Origin: a virus
Virus record (IMG/VR): IMGVR_UViG_3300033148_002949
Location: 1-39,649 of that record
Length of the DNA: 39,649 nt
Strand: one strand, 5' to 3'
Below the pieces are notes generated by a model that was not told where the DNA came from, ran no database searches, and worked only from the letters and a program-made list of their open reading frames with translations. This document shows, piece after piece, positions 39,242-39,649 of this stretch (the first letter of the stretch is position 1; the number at the start of each line of letters is the position of its first letter). The position numbers and the translations under genes are program-made.

Positions 39242-39421
39242 TTAGATTTTGCTTATTTTATCAATAATAATACCTGTTATCTTTGATTTCATTCTTTCTT
39301 CACCTTCCAAAATTCCTTCTCTTTTTTCTTTCTGAAATAAATGACTTGCCATTTCTACAAATTCTTTTGTCCCTTTAAACTCTATCCTATTGTCTTTGTT
39401 TATAATTATACTATTCTCCAT
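39242..39421 (-). CDS. Small hypothetical protein (59 aa)
   Basis: ATG 39421, TAA 39242, 5 nt after the 71-aa gene. It has a helical part (FVEMASHLFQKEKREGILEG) and is charged throughout. Leader CAATTAAATTATATG, with no SD; nearly the same leader precedes 39228 and 39642. Confidence 0.6.
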   Translation of the reverse strand: MENSIIINKDNRIEFKGTKEFVEMASHLFQKEKREGILEGEERMKSKITGIIIDKISKI

Positions 39422-39426
39422 ATAAT

Positions 39427-39642
39427 TTAATTGTTAGTTAATCTTTTAACCCAATAATTTTTGTCTAATAGAAAATCCATCAACTTTCCTTTCGCACTTT
39501 TTTCTCTAAAAGCAGTATCGTTAAAACCAAGTTTGCCACATATTTCTGTAATAAAGTCTTCTTCAAGAACTTCGGCTTTAATTATTTGCCTTGCTAATTT
39601 TACTCTTTTTAAAACTCCTTTTAATATAATATCTTTTAACAT
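39427..39642 (-). CDS. Hypothetical protein spanning the circle join (71 aa)
   Basis: Complete here; its first part is duplicated at 1-107 by the terminal repeat. The protein is basic and helical (LKGVLKRVKLARQIIKAEVL, FITEICGKLGFNDTAFREK); the second half could form an HTH-like pair, but I cannot confirm this. In the circle it follows hairpin 127-158 and the 80-aa Cys-rich gene. Confidence 0.75.
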   Translation of the reverse strand: MLKDIILKGVLKRVKLARQIIKAEVLEEDFITEICGKLGFNDTAFREKSAKGKLMDFLLDKNYWVKRLTNN

Positions 39643-39649
39643 ATAATTT
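39536..39649. repeat. Terminal direct repeat, right copy (114 bp)
   Basis: Exact copy of bases 1-114. Joining it to the left end gives a closed 39,535-bp map in which the early operon runs on into the terminase genes without a break. Confidence 0.97.

Noticed and set aside
1-39649. Alternative genetic code (TGA as Gly, as in some CPR)
   Set aside because: TGA ends the portal, adaptor, exonuclease and many other genes, often as ATGA overlaps, and no essential gene is interrupted by TGA.

Overview
This window is a complete or near-complete tailed-phage (dsDNA) genome. Bases 1-114 are repeated exactly at 39536-39649, so the contig closes into a circle of 39,535 bp, or the virion DNA is terminally redundant. 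The DNA is strongly AT-rich. Almost every gene is on the minus strand, packed with 4-nt ATGA overlaps, and transcription runs toward lower coordinates and across the closure point. TGA, TAA and TAG all end genes, so the code is standard. Most starts lack a Shine-Dalgarno (SD) sequence and are preceded by A/T-rich leaders such as AATAAAAATATG. A few (762, 406, 1853, 3963) have a clear AGGAGG-type site. Four promoters match or approach the sigma-70 consensus (TTGACA, 16-17 nt, TAAAAT/TAGAAT/TATTTT). The secreted Ser/Thr/Ala-rich proteins resemble proteins common in Patescibacteria (CPR) genomes, so a CPR-type host is my guess, not a demonstrated fact.

Layout in transcription order. (1) An early region runs from 9.4 kb down to 0 and on to 38.0 kb across the join. 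It starts at promoter 9418-9390, next to a DnaA-box-like inverted repeat. It encodes a small HTH protein, YopX, a PD-(D/E)XK exonuclease, an SSB-like protein, a NinB-like protein, a C5 cytosine methyltransferase, a membrane-anchored 3D-domain protein, a calcineurin-like phosphoesterase, a diphosphohydrolase-like protein, a HAD nucleotidase, HNH endonucleases, many small proteins and NinG. No polymerase, helicase, integrase or CI-like repressor is visible. Replication is therefore probably host-driven with phage recombination functions, and the lifestyle is probably lytic. (2) The packaging and head module (38-30.7 kb) holds small and large terminase, portal, scaffold and major capsid protein. 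(3) A cassette at 30.7-24.2 kb encodes several fibre- or surface-like proteins, most with an N-terminal signal or membrane segment, and a class I methyltransferase. (4) The tail module (24-12.6 kb) has a papain-like protease, a podovirus-type adaptor and nozzle pair, a glycine-rich fibre protein and two large putative internal virion proteins. This arrangement suggests a podovirus. (5) The lysis module (12.4-10.3 kb) has an XhlA-like protein, an amidase and a holin.

The most unusual content is non-coding. There is a self-contained small-RNA gene (promoter, 18-bp stem, terminator) at 10243-10091. Beside it lies a duplicated element sharing both end sequences, one copy of which folds into a nested structure (9773-10077). 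Two adjacent hairpins have identical loops but different stems (2895-2946). A three-way-junction leader lies at 807-899. A family of strong hairpins sits just after stop codons without U-tracts. One gene (12488-12661) runs against all the others from its own promoter. All folding statements come from reading the sequence by eye; no folding program or database search was run.
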